From: Elusimicrobiota bacterium
GTDB taxonomy: Bacteria > Elusimicrobiota > Elusimicrobia > UBA1565 > UBA9628
Assembly (NCBI GenBank): GCA_028871595.1
Contig: JAGWMT010000011.1
Span: forward strand, 1 to 26,462
DNA length: 26,462 nucleotides
Direction of reading: 5' to 3'
The stretch's first letter is position 1. Each line of letters opens with the position of its first letter. Both the position numbers and the translations under genes were made by a program. Below the pieces are notes generated by a model. That model made no database searches, had not been told where the DNA came from, and saw only the letters and a list, made by a program, of their open reading frames with translations. This document shows positions 1 through 7,598 of the stretch, one piece after another.

Positions 1-197
1 AACGGCCACGTCCTCCAACCGCAACGACATTCATCCTTCTCAGCCTCAACGGCCACGGCAACAACACAAAGAAACCAAGGAGAACGGATCCAAGAGCAAC
101 GCCAAACCGTCAACGACTTTCAGGCTCATTCATGGATGAGAAAATGCTCGGCGGGCCGAGGGAAATCCGGCGGTTATAAGCTAAAATCGAAGAAGTC
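1..197. other. Non-coding region before the first gene, A/C-rich
   Basis: I see no convincing gene here. The first 120 bases are visibly rich in A and C on the plus strand. CAAC occurs seven times between 16 and 114, and the 10-mer AACGGCCACG occurs at 1-10 and again at 48-57. The A/C-rich part contains segments such as CACAAAGAAACCAAGG, which look like degenerate dispersed intergenic repeats, although I cannot test that here. Reading frames across it are either short or of implausible composition. The last 25 bases hold the likely promoter of the first gene. Confidence 0.5.
175..187 (+). promoter_or_regulatory. Candidate -10 region of the first operon
   Basis: Two overlapping A/T-rich hexamers, TATAAG at 175-180 and TAAAAT at 182-187, lie just before the ATG at 198. 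No convincing -35 hexamer is present 16-18 bases upstream of either. If either is used, the 5' leader would be only about 4-11 bases, with at most a weak purine-rich GAAGAAG as ribosome binding site. Confidence 0.35.
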
Positions 198-1244
198 ATG
201 GAAAAGCTGAGGATCGGCATCGCCGGGTACGGCGTGGTCGGCAAGCGTCGCCGGGAGTGCGTGGACCGCCACCCCCGGATGGAGGTCGCGGCGGTGTGCG
301 ACCGGGCCTTCGACGCGGAAGGAACCTTCCCCGACGGCGTCCGTTACTACCGCGATTACCGCCGCCTCCTCACCGAGAAGCTGGACGCCCTCATCGTCTG
401 CCTGACCAACGACGTGGCGGCCGAGGCGACCATCGCCGGCCTCCAGGCCGGCCTGCACGTCTTTTGCGAGAAACCGCCGGGACGCGACGTCGAGGACATC
501 GTGAAGGTCATCGCCGAGGAGAAGCGGCATCCTAAACTCAAACTGATGTACGGCTTCAACCATCGCTACCATGATTCCGTTCAGGAAGCCCTGCGGATTC
601 TGCGGTCCGGGGAACTTGGCCGGGTCATCAACATGCGCGGGATGTACGGCAAGTCCAAGCTCATCACCTTCAACCAGCCGGACTGGCGCACGAAGCGCGA
701 GATCGCGGGCGGCGGCGTTCTTCTTGATCAGGGCATCCACATGGTGGACTTGATGCGCCTTTTCGGTGGAGACTTCCATGAGGTGCACAGCTTCGTGTCG
801 AACGGCCATTGGGGCTACGACGTGGAGGACAACGCCTACGCGCTTATGCGCTCCCCGGAGGGCGTCGTCGGGATGCTGAACTCCTCGGCCACGCAGTGGC
901 GCCACCGGTTCCACCTGGACATCAACCTGGAGCGCGGCAGCCTGATCCTCGGCGGCATCCTGTCCGGAACGAAGAGCTACGGGGCGGAGACCTTGACCGT
1001 CGTCCGCGCGGACCCCGACAGCGACGGCGGCGACCCCCAGGAAGCGGTCACCCGCTACAACCGCGATCTATCCTGGGATCACGAGATCGCCGCGTTCGCC
1101 GACTCCATCTTGGGCGGCGGTCCCGTGCAAAGCGGAACCTCCAAGGACGCCCTGCGCACCATGCAGCTCGTGTTCAAGATATACTACGCGGACCCGCGCT
1201 GGCGCGAGACGTACGGCATTCGCGACCCCGACCTCCATTCATGA
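198..1244 (+). CDS. Gfo/Idh/MocA family sugar dehydrogenase (first copy)
   Basis: This 348-residue protein is an NAD(P)-dependent oxidoreductase of the glucose-fructose oxidoreductase/inositol dehydrogenase family, and it probably oxidises or reduces a hydroxyl of a sugar, cyclitol or nucleotide sugar. It has an N-terminal Rossmann fold with a GYGVVG dinucleotide loop at residues 10-15 and the family EKP motif at 91-93. The C-terminal substrate domain carries GGGVLLDQGIHMVDL around 171-185, where Asp177 and His181 match the usual catalytic pair. Length is normal for the family. The ATG at 198 puts the first beta strand within five residues of the start. It heads a tight operon and overlaps the next gene by four bases. 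The substrate cannot be read from sequence; its neighbours suggest the same product as the AroB-like cyclase two genes on. Confidence 0.85.
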   Translation: MEKLRIGIAGYGVVGKRRRECVDRHPRMEVAAVCDRAFDAEGTFPDGVRYYRDYRRLLTEKLDALIVCLTNDVAAEATIAGLQAGLHVFCEKPPGRDVEDIVKVIAEEKRHPKLKLMYGFNHRYHDSVQEALRILRSGELGRVINMRGMYGKSKLITFNQPDWRTKREIAGGGVLLDQGIHMVDLMRLFGGDFHEVHSFVSNGHWGYDVEDNAYALMRSPEGVVGMLNSSATQWRHRFHLDINLERGSLILGGILSGTKSYGAETLTVVRADPDSDGGDPQEAVTRYNRDLSWDHEIAAFADSILGGGPVQSGTSKDALRTMQLVFKIYYADPRWRETYGIRDPDLHS

Positions 1245-1969
1245 CCAGAAAAAACTCCATGCGGTTCAAGGGCAGGAAAGTTTTCGTCACCGGCGCCTCG
1301 CGGGGCATCGGGCGGGCCATCGCGTCGGCCTTCCGCGCCGAGGGCGCCTGGGTGATCGGCACGAGAACGGGCGGCGGAAAGGATTCCGTCTGCCAGGAGT
1401 GGGTCGTCGCCGACTTTTTGGACGCCGCGCAGATCGAGTCGTGCGCGGAGGCCGTCGGGCGCTCGAAGCCGGACGTCCTGGTGAACAACGCGGGGATCAA
1501 CCGCATCGCGCCGTTCGTCCGGATTCCCCGTGAGGATTTCGCGGACATCCAGCGCGTCAACGTCCTGGCCCCGTTCCGGCTGTGCCAGGCGGCGATCCCG
1601 GGCATGAAGAAGCGGGGATGGGGCCGCATCATCAACGTTTCCTCGATCTGGGGCAAGGTCGGCAAGGAACTGCGCGCGTCCTACATGGCCAGCAAGTTCG
1701 CGGTGGACGGTCTGACCTTGGCCATCGCCGCCGAGCATTCGGCCGACGGCATCCTCGCCAACGGCGTCGCGCCCGGCTTCATCGACACGGACCTGACGCG
1801 CCGCGTGCTGGGAAAAGCGGGCATACGCGCCCTCTCCGCCGCGGTGCCCGCCCGCCGGATGGGCCGCGCCGCCGAGATCGCCCGCTTCGTCCTGTGGCTG
1901 GCGAGCGACGAGAACACCTACCTGACCGGTCAGAACGTCGCCGTGGACGGAGGTTTCAGCCGTGTCTGA
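1241..1969 (+). CDS. Short-chain dehydrogenase/reductase (SDR)
   Basis: This 242-residue classical SDR is an NAD(P)-dependent oxidoreductase. It has the TGASRGIG cofactor motif at residues 17-24, NNAG at 82-85, Ser135 as the catalytic serine and the Tyr148-xxx-Lys152 pair. The C-terminus ends in the typical LTGQNVAVDGG segment. I chose the ATG at 1241, which overlaps the previous stop in an ATGA junction. A second in-frame ATG at 1259 would remove six residues and is also possible. The following gene starts inside this one (8-base overlap), so translation is probably coupled. It resembles 3-oxoacyl-ACP-reductase-type SDRs, but the operon points to a sugar or cyclitol ketone as substrate. Fold confidence is high; substrate is unknown. 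Confidence 0.85.
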   Translation: MTRKNSMRFKGRKVFVTGASRGIGRAIASAFRAEGAWVIGTRTGGGKDSVCQEWVVADFLDAAQIESCAEAVGRSKPDVLVNNAGINRIAPFVRIPREDFADIQRVNVLAPFRLCQAAIPGMKKRGWGRIINVSSIWGKVGKELRASYMASKFAVDGLTLAIAAEHSADGILANGVAPGFIDTDLTRRVLGKAGIRALSAAVPARRMGRAAEIARFVLWLASDENTYLTGQNVAVDGGFSRV

Positions 1970-3032
1970 GCCGTTGCTCATCCAGTCCCACCGCGGGCCG
2001 TACGCGGTCGAATTCGGTTCGGCCGTCCTGTCCGCCCCCGCGGCGCTGCTGGAGGGCGAACCCCATTTTTTGGTGGACGCCAACGTCGCGCGCCTGCACG
2101 CCGCCGAGCTCAAGCCCGTGTTGTCCCACGCGCGGACGATCCTCATCGAGGCCACGGAGGCGAACAAGTCGCTGGACCGGATTATCCCGGTGATCGAGAG
2201 CCTCGTCGCGAACAAGGCGCGCCGCGGCCACGTCCTCGTCGCGATCGGCGGGGGCATCGTCCAGGACATCACCTGCTTCATCGCCAGCACGCTTCTGCGC
2301 GGCCTGCCGTGGCGGTTCGCGCCCACGACGTTGCTCGCCCAAGCCGACTCCTGCATCGGCTCGAAGAGCTCGATCAACCTGGGCGCGGCCAAGAATATCC
2401 TGGGCACCTTCAATCCGCCGCAGAGGATCTTCATCGATCCGGCGTTCCTCGACACGCTGGAGGCTAAGGACCTGCGTTCCGGCGTCGGCGAGATCCTCAA
2501 GGTGCACGCCATCGACGGGGCCGCGTCCTTCGACCGGCTGGCGGCCGACTACGACGGCCTGTTCACCGACCGGGCCGTCTTGGCGAAATATATCCGGGCG
2601 GCGCTTCTGATCAAGCGGCGCTACATCGAAAAGGACGAATTCGATCAAGGCATCCGCAACATCTTCAACTACGGCCACAGCTTCGGCCACGCCATCGAGT
2701 CCGCGACCGATTACGCCGTGCCCCACGGCATCGCCGTCACGATGGGCATGGACATGGCCAACGACGTCGCCGCCCAGCGCGGCCTCCTGCCCGCGGCGCA
2801 CGTGCGGCGCATGCGCCCGGCTCTGCGCAAGAATTACGCGGCCTACGCGCGGACACCGGTCCCGCTGGACGCGCTGCTGTCGGCGCTGTTGAGGGACAAG
2901 AAGAACACCAGCACCATGCTGGGACTGATCTTCCCCGTCGGCAAGGACGCGGACGTTCAGCGCGTCCAGGTCCCGCCGGACAATGAATTCCGCGCGCAGT
3001 GCGAGCGCTTTCTCTCGGAGCTTCGCGCGTGA
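1962..3032 (+). CDS. 3-dehydroquinate synthase-like sugar phosphate cyclase
   Basis: This 356-residue protein belongs to the DHQ synthase (AroB) superfamily. These NAD- and metal-dependent enzymes close a 7-phospho sugar into a carbocycle. The catalytic set is visible: the GGG loop at 96-98, Asp129, Lys135, Asn138, Lys144, metal ligands Glu177, His239 and His255, Lys180, Arg232, Asn236 and a DKK motif near 308-310. Several normally strict AroB positions differ: GGGIVQD replaces GGGVVGD, NYGHSFGHA replaces NLGHTFGHA, and HGIAV replaces HGEAV. The active site therefore looks intact but the subfamily looks divergent. The GTG start at 1962 overlaps the SDR stop by 8 bases. Placement among dehydrogenases in a polysaccharide locus argues against shikimate-pathway housekeeping. 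A cyclase making DHQ or another C7 cyclitol is plausible; the product is not known. Confidence 0.8.
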   Translation: MSEPLLIQSHRGPYAVEFGSAVLSAPAALLEGEPHFLVDANVARLHAAELKPVLSHARTILIEATEANKSLDRIIPVIESLVANKARRGHVLVAIGGGIVQDITCFIASTLLRGLPWRFAPTTLLAQADSCIGSKSSINLGAAKNILGTFNPPQRIFIDPAFLDTLEAKDLRSGVGEILKVHAIDGAASFDRLAADYDGLFTDRAVLAKYIRAALLIKRRYIEKDEFDQGIRNIFNYGHSFGHAIESATDYAVPHGIAVTMGMDMANDVAAQRGLLPAAHVRRMRPALRKNYAAYARTPVPLDALLSALLRDKKNTSTMLGLIFPVGKDADVQRVQVPPDNEFRAQCERFLSELRA

Positions 3033-3964
3033 GCAGGGCGGTGAAGGTCGCCGTCTGCTCCCGTTCCTTCTCGAAGCATCCGGTGCTGCGCGCCGAGCTC
3101 CTGGCCCTCTATCCGACCGTCACCTTCAACGACGCGGGCGCGTCCCTCAAAGGCGACGCTTTGGTCGAATTCTTGACGGGCCATGAAAAAGCCATCGTCG
3201 CCCTGGAAACCGTCGACGACGCCGTCTTGGCCCGCCTTCCGGAGCTGCGCGTGATCAGCAAGTATGGCGTCGGACTGGACACGCTCGATCTGGCCGCCTT
3301 GCGCGCCCGCGGCAAGCGGCTGGGCTGGACCGGAGGCGTGAACCGCCGCTCCGTGTCCGAGCTGGTAATTTCCTTCATGATCGCGATGCTGCGCCGCGTG
3401 CCCGCGGCCAACCGCGAGGTGCTATCGGGGACCTGGAGGCAGCACGTCGGCGGGAACCTGACGGGCCGGACCGTCGGCATCGTCGGCTGCGGCCACATCG
3501 GTCAGGATCTGGCGCCCCTTCTCCGGGCCTTCGGCTGCCGCGTGCTGGTCCACGACGTTCGCTCGTTCCCGGAATTTTACGCCAAGCATGGTTTGGAGCC
3601 CGTCGATCTGGAAACCCTTCTCGTCCGTTCCGACGTCGTGACCCTCCACGTTCCCCTGGACGAAACCACGCGGGGGATGCTGGATGCGCGGCGGCTGGCC
3701 CTGCTCAAGCCGTCGGCGGTGCTCGTCAATGCCGCCCGGGGCGGCCTGGTGGACGAGATGGCGCTCAAGCGGATGCTCATGGAGAACCGGCTGGCCGGCG
3801 CCGCGTTCGACGTGTTCGCGTCCGAGCCGCCGCGGGACCTGGAACTGCTCGGCTTGCCCAACTTCCTGGCGACTCCGCACATCGGCGGCAGTTCCGAGGA
3901 GGCCGTGCTGGCGATGGGGCGCGCCGCGATCCGGGGTTTGGACGTCAACGAAGTCCCCGCCTAG
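3029..3964 (+). CDS. D-isomer-specific 2-hydroxyacid dehydrogenase
   Basis: This is a 311-residue protein of the phosphoglycerate dehydrogenase/D-lactate dehydrogenase family, which interconverts 2-hydroxy acids and 2-keto acids with NAD. The cofactor loop GCGHIG is at 153-158 and the catalytic triad is Arg237 (in NAARGG), Glu266 and His284. I chose the GTG at 3029, which forms a GTGA overlap with the cyclase stop. A GTG at 2999 would add ten unconvincing residues. It lacks the extra regulatory domains of serine-pathway SerA, so it is a short single-unit dehydrogenase. It is the fourth gene of the operon. A role in making or reducing a 2-keto acid intermediate is inferred from family and context only. 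Its stop lies six bases from the stop of the convergent methyltransferase gene. Confidence 0.85.
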   Translation: MSRAVKVAVCSRSFSKHPVLRAELLALYPTVTFNDAGASLKGDALVEFLTGHEKAIVALETVDDAVLARLPELRVISKYGVGLDTLDLAALRARGKRLGWTGGVNRRSVSELVISFMIAMLRRVPAANREVLSGTWRQHVGGNLTGRTVGIVGCGHIGQDLAPLLRAFGCRVLVHDVRSFPEFYAKHGLEPVDLETLLVRSDVVTLHVPLDETTRGMLDARRLALLKPSAVLVNAARGGLVDEMALKRMLMENRLAGAAFDVFASEPPRDLELLGLPNFLATPHIGGSSEEAVLAMGRAAIRGLDVNEVPA

Positions 3965-3970
3965 CCCGAT

Positions 3971-4888
3971 TTACTTCTTCGTGACGATCCCGATCAAGGT
4001 GTCGCAGTGGCCCGACGCCACCAGGGCCTGGCGGTACTGATCCTCGAGGGCCTCGCCGAATTTCGGCGTGAACCGGTTCATCCCGCCGGGCTTGCCGTCG
4101 CGGGCCCAAACGAGGTGGTTGGAGAGGTCGTAGCGCTGGTCCAGCAGGATCTCGTAAGGCTGACCGAGATTTCCGAGCAGGTGATCGAGCGACCGCTTGG
4201 AGAAATACCAGGTGTGCGCGACGATCCAGTAGAAGCGCTCGAACGCGGGGAGATCGTAGACGGTCAGAAGCGGATCGGCGACGTTCGGTAATTCGAAGAT
4301 CAGCTTGCCGCCGGGTTTCAGCATGTCGAGCTGCTGTTGAAGGAACGCCTTCGGGGCGGCGATGTGCTCCAGGACGAACGCGTGCAGGATGAGGTCGAAC
4401 TTTTCCTTGTGGCGTCCCGCCGTGATCAGGTCCTCGGTGGAGTCGTAGCAGTCGATGCCGCGCGACCGCACGTACTCGCCGAACACTCCGGAAGGCTCGA
4501 CGCCGACGCATTCGAATCCCCGGTCCTTCAGCGGGTAGAGCATGAACCCCGACGAACAGCCGATTTCTAGGACCCGTCCCTTCTTCGGCAGGCGCGGCTC
4601 CATGTACTTCATCCGGCGCGCCACCATCCAGGCGTTCGCCGTAATGTGCTTTTCCGGAGCGTCCCAGCCCCCGGAAGCTCCCGCGCGGCCAGCCATGAAG
4701 CCTGAGAACTCGTTCGCATAGAACTTCTTCTCCTCCTCCGGCGTCAGGCCCGGAAACAGGAAGTTGACGTCGCACGCCTCGCAGCGGTAAAACGCCTGGC
4801 CGGGCTCGCCGCCGTTGACGTGGGGGGTGACGGCGGTCTGCTTTTCGTGCGACGCGCCGCAAAGGGGGCAATTGAGCGGAAGGGCCAT
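3971..4888 (-). CDS. Class I SAM methyltransferase with N-terminal zinc-ribbon-like motif
   Basis: This 305-residue protein starts with two CxxC pairs (Cys7/Cys10 and Cys36/Cys39) that form a probable zinc-binding knuckle. A Rossmann-type methyltransferase domain follows, with motif I VLEIGCSSGF at about 108-117 and an acidic post-motif segment VGVEPSG. The LILHAFVLEHI segment is typical of the Methyltransf_11/23 group. An N-terminal putative zinc-binding domain is common in sugar C- and O-methyltransferases of deoxysugar pathways. It is the last gene of the minus-strand operon, 19 bases after the previous one, and has a strong Shine-Dalgarno. It probably methylates a sugar or sugar nucleotide of this locus; the position and atom modified are unknown. 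Confidence 0.85.
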   Translation of the reverse strand: MALPLNCPLCGASHEKQTAVTPHVNGGEPGQAFYRCEACDVNFLFPGLTPEEEKKFYANEFSGFMAGRAGASGGWDAPEKHITANAWMVARRMKYMEPRLPKKGRVLEIGCSSGFMLYPLKDRGFECVGVEPSGVFGEYVRSRGIDCYDSTEDLITAGRHKEKFDLILHAFVLEHIAAPKAFLQQQLDMLKPGGKLIFELPNVADPLLTVYDLPAFERFYWIVAHTWYFSKRSLDHLLGNLGQPYEILLDQRYDLSNHLVWARDGKPGGMNRFTPKFGEALEDQYRQALVASGHCDTLIGIVTKK

Positions 4889-4894
4889 TTCGAT

Positions 4895-4899
4895 CTCCT
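4895..4899 (-). promoter_or_regulatory. Shine-Dalgarno site AGGAG for the zinc-ribbon methyltransferase
   Basis: On the minus strand AGGAG stands six bases before the ATG at 4888, within ACAGGAGAT. It is one of the two clear Shine-Dalgarno sites in the window. It fixes the start of this gene and shows that the organism uses leadered, SD-driven initiation at internal operon genes. Confidence 0.75.
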
Positions 4900-4907
4900 G
4901 TCGCCGG

Positions 4908-5606
4908 CTATTTCGACGCCGGCCTTTTGTCGATCCGGTACGTGTTCATCATTATCTGCTTCGTCAGGGTGACCGCGGCGGAAGAGACCGCGGACAGATA
5001 TCCGTAATGCTGTAGGGCGGCCGCCCCCGGGCAGAGGTCGGTCAATGCGCGCAGGGCGTCCCCGGAGTTGACGACGTTGTACGGCAGGCGGGCCGGCGCG
5101 CCCGATTGGAGCAATGTCCCGACGCTGTAGTAGGAAAGGGTCTCGTCTTCGATCGTCGCGCCGCCCGTTTCCCGGAGGTCGAGGAGCAGGCTGCCGGTGG
5201 AGCGCTCCCAGGCCGCGGCGATCAATTCGCGCCAGGGACGGGTCAGATGGAGGACTCCCAGGCAGACGACCAGGTCGAACCGCTCGGCCCCCAGGACCGA
5301 GAGGTCCGGTCCGGAAATGACGTGGAAACGGCCGGCCGGATGCTTCTGCCTCGCGCGCTCGACCATGTTCGGGCTGACGTCCAGGCCCGTGTACGTGAAG
5401 CTCTTCAAATGTTCGGACATGACCGACGCGAGTCCGCCCAACGCGCAGCCGATGTCGAGAACCGAAACGTTTTCGACGAGAAGATCCTTTAGGAAAAGCC
5501 ATTCGGAGGGATAGATGTCGCGCGTGGTGGCGCGGCGCGTCTCATAGAACTCGACCCAGCCGGGGGCGTCCCAGGGCGTCGTCGACGATTTCGATGGGGG
5601 AGTCAT
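4908..5606 (-). CDS. Class I SAM-dependent methyltransferase
   Basis: This is a 232-residue single-domain methyltransferase. Motif I VLDIGCALGG is at residues 49-58, followed by TGLDVSPNMVERAR (the acidic end of strand 2) and FDLVVCLGVLHL (motif II/III region). The reading frame is open far upstream to 6092, but that part is the antisense-frame shadow of the aminotransferase. The ATG at 5606, eight bases after the aminotransferase stop, gives a protein of normal size starting just before the domain. It is fourth in the minus-strand operon between an aminotransferase and a second methyltransferase, so O-, N- or C-methylation of an amino sugar or related small molecule is a reasonable guess. 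The substrate is not recognisable. Confidence 0.85.
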   Translation of the reverse strand: MTPPSKSSTTPWDAPGWVEFYETRRATTRDIYPSEWLFLKDLLVENVSVLDIGCALGGLASVMSEHLKSFTYTGLDVSPNMVERARQKHPAGRFHVISGPDLSVLGAERFDLVVCLGVLHLTRPWRELIAAAWERSTGSLLLDLRETGGATIEDETLSYYSVGTLLQSGAPARLPYNVVNSGDALRALTDLCPGAAALQHYGYLSAVSSAAVTLTKQIMMNTYRIDKRPASK

Positions 5607-5614
5607 GAATCCTC

Positions 5615-6727
5615 TTAGCAGGGGCGCCGCACCGCGTCTCGAATGCTCTCGACGACGGGCGCGAAGCGTTCGGCCGTCGTCGCGGAAAACCTGCTGAAGC
5701 CCTTCAGGCAGGGAGCCTCGTTGTCCTTGCGGTAAAGAACCAGGTCGCTGAGCGCCGCGTGCGCGCGGCCCGCGTGGGGGCCGAAGGCCACGTGGCAGAA
5801 GTTTCCGTGCCCGGTCAGCGCCTTGAACCCCAGCGCCTTCATGTCGGCGATGAAACCATCTCGGCCGCGGTTGAGGCGCTCCACGGACGCGCGCATATCC
5901 GGTTCGAAATCCGAAATCAGGCGGAGAGCCAAGGCGGCGGCGATCATGTTCCCGTCGTAGTTCGGCCGGACTTTCTGCATCAAGGCGGCGGCTTCTGGGG
6001 TGGAGACCCCGTAGCCGAGGCGGGCGCCCGTCAGGCCCCAGGCCTTGGAAAACGTGCGCGCGATGATCAGGTTCGGAAAATCGGCGATCCACGGCAGAAC
6101 CGTGTGGTCGTAAAAGGGGTGATAGGCTTCGTCCACAAGAATCATCGCGCCGGCCTCCAGCGCGGCACGGACGACGTTCTTCAGGGCGTCGGGCGCGAAA
6201 ACGTTTCCGGTGGGGCTGTCCGGGTTGGGCAGGCAGACCAGCTTGGGGTGGTGTTTTCGGATGGATTCGATCACCGTCTCGGGCCGCAATACGGGTCCGT
6301 CTTCACCGGGAGCGTACTCCATTCGGACGACGTCGGCGCCCTGGATGCCCGCGTACACGGGGTACATCGCGTACGTTGGATCCGTCATCAGCACGACGTC
6401 GCCTGAACCCACGAAGGTGCGAAACACGGCGCCGATCACTCCGTCCGAGCCCGAGGCCAGGATGAGTGATTTCGGGCTCACGCCCAGGTAATCGCCCAGC
6501 CTCCGGTAGAGGGGAGCGGTGTCGGGATACGCGGTCACGCTCCGGGGGTCGATGCCGGCCAAAGCCTTGATGATCACTTCTTGAAAAATCGGGTCGGTAT
6601 TCTCGTTCTTATCCAGCCAGAGAAGCCGGGGATCCCGGGGTTCGGCGGAGGACCAGACGGGCCGCTGGAGACGGGCGTCGGCGATTTCCTTCCGCGCCGG
6701 AGGGACGAAGCGCGCGTTGGCCGTCAC
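5615..6727 (-). CDS. HisC-like class I/II pyridoxal-phosphate aminotransferase
   Basis: This 370-residue protein belongs to the fold-type I PLP aminotransferases of the histidinol-phosphate aminotransferase group. The pieces are ASGSDGV (phosphate loop) at 91-97, NPDSPTGN at 168-175, Asp199 and Tyr202 in VDEAY, the Schiff-base Lys228 in TFSKAWGL, and Arg236 in GARLGY. The frame is open upstream to 6913, but I chose the GTG at 6727, which overlaps the TIM-barrel gene stop in a GTGA junction and gives the normal family length. No other histidine-biosynthesis enzyme is present apart from the repurposed HisH/HisF pair 15 kb away, so a histidine role is unlikely. It probably aminates a keto sugar or cyclitol, or acts on an amino acid decorating the glycan. 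Confidence 0.85.
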   Translation of the reverse strand: MTANARFVPPARKEIADARLQRPVWSSAEPRDPRLLWLDKNENTDPIFQEVIIKALAGIDPRSVTAYPDTAPLYRRLGDYLGVSPKSLILASGSDGVIGAVFRTFVGSGDVVLMTDPTYAMYPVYAGIQGADVVRMEYAPGEDGPVLRPETVIESIRKHHPKLVCLPNPDSPTGNVFAPDALKNVVRAALEAGAMILVDEAYHPFYDHTVLPWIADFPNLIIARTFSKAWGLTGARLGYGVSTPEAAALMQKVRPNYDGNMIAAALALRLISDFEPDMRASVERLNRGRDGFIADMKALGFKALTGHGNFCHVAFGPHAGRAHAALSDLVLYRKDNEAPCLKGFSRFSATTAERFAPVVESIRDAVRRPC

Positions 6728-7587
6728 TTCGCCGCTTCCGTTCCCGCCTTCGGCCTTGGTGCGGACGCCAAGCGGGCCTCGGCCGCGCGCAGGGCCTTGC
6801 GGGTCCCCAAGATGTGGTCGCGGGAGCTGCTGACGCGGCTGCCGAAATGGGGTTCGATCACGCAATAGCCGTCGTAGCCGTCGCGCAGCAGGCGTTCGAA
6901 CTGTCCGATCCAATCCACGTCGCCGCTGCCCATCATCGCGTGCGTGAACGGCTGGTTCCCTGATTTGGCGGCCTTCGCGTCCTTGACGTGCACGTGCCCG
7001 ACGTATTGTTTGATCAGTTCATAGCTAGTCGGGTACGGGGCTTCGGGAAAGGCGCCGACCAGGTTTCCGGGATCCCAATTGAGCCGGAAAGCGGGCGAAT
7101 CGACTCCGGCCAAGATCCGGCGGACCGCTTCCGGGCTTTCGCCCCAGAGGCCCCGATCGTTCTCAAGAAACAGTGTCAGGCCCTCGCGTTTCGCGCGGGC
7201 AGCCAGCGGGCCGAAGACGTCGATGATCTGCCTCAGCGCGGCGTCTTCCGTGCGGCGATCATCGCGGACGAACCCGAAGATCACGACGTTCGGCGTGCGA
7301 AGGCGGTGAGCCAAGGACACGGTCATGTCGAAGCGCTTCCCGGCCTCCAGGGCGATCTGCTCCGGTTCCAGCGGGATCTTGAACAGGCCCGGCGCGATGG
7401 ACGATAACGAAGCGCCGTTGACACGCAGCGCGTTCTCGACGGCCTTCACCGCGTCGTCGTCGATGTCGGGCATGCGCCAGCCGTACATGCGCTTGAGTTC
7501 GAAATACTCGATGCCCCATTCGAGGCCCAGCAGGACCGCCGTCTCGAAGTCCTGGCTGATCGCGTCCGTGTTGATGGCTAGTTTCAT
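6724..7587 (-). CDS. Xylose isomerase-like TIM-barrel protein (sugar phosphate isomerase/epimerase)
   Basis: This 287-residue protein belongs to the AP-endonuclease-2/xylose-isomerase-like TIM-barrel family, whose members isomerise or epimerise keto sugars and inosose-type cyclitols using divalent metal. The probable metal ligands lie in the expected segments: Glu in LFLENDRG, Asp in LNWDPGN, His in GHVHVKD, and Glu in CVIEPHF near the C-terminus. The ATG at 7587 fits the first strand MKLAINTD. It sits between the FkbM methyltransferase (11-base gap) and the aminotransferase (4-base overlap). Family members include inosose dehydratase (IolE) and isomerase (IolI), and this combines suggestively with the Gfo/Idh and AroB-like genes nearby, but the link to a cyclitol is inference. 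The last 25 residues are Ala/Lys-rich and probably disordered. Confidence 0.8.
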   Translation of the reverse strand: MKLAINTDAISQDFETAVLLGLEWGIEYFELKRMYGWRMPDIDDDAVKAVENALRVNGASLSSIAPGLFKIPLEPEQIALEAGKRFDMTVSLAHRLRTPNVVIFGFVRDDRRTEDAALRQIIDVFGPLAARAKREGLTLFLENDRGLWGESPEAVRRILAGVDSPAFRLNWDPGNLVGAFPEAPYPTSYELIKQYVGHVHVKDAKAAKSGNQPFTHAMMGSGDVDWIGQFERLLRDGYDGYCVIEPHFGSRVSSSRDHILGTRKALRAAEARLASAPRPKAGTEAAK

Positions 7588-7598
7588 GTTGTTGACCT

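Noticed and set aside
46..129. Minus-strand small frame of 27 codons in the leader region
   Set aside because: It has no ribosome binding site, lies in the A/C-skewed repeat-like segment and gives a low-complexity Leu/Cys peptide.
1184..2512. Long open frame on the minus strand opposite the SDR and AroB-like genes
   Set aside because: It is the antisense shadow of two well-conserved genes in GC-rich DNA and its translation matches no family.
3962..3971. Intrinsic terminator between convergent operons
   Set aside because: The six-base gap cannot hold a hairpin with a T-run, and I found no such structure at any of the four convergent junctions.
3945..4871. Alternative minus-strand frame overlapping the zinc-ribbon methyltransferase
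   Set aside because: It is Arg/Pro-rich with no motifs; the other frame has CxxC pairs, a methyltransferase motif I and a Shine-Dalgarno site.
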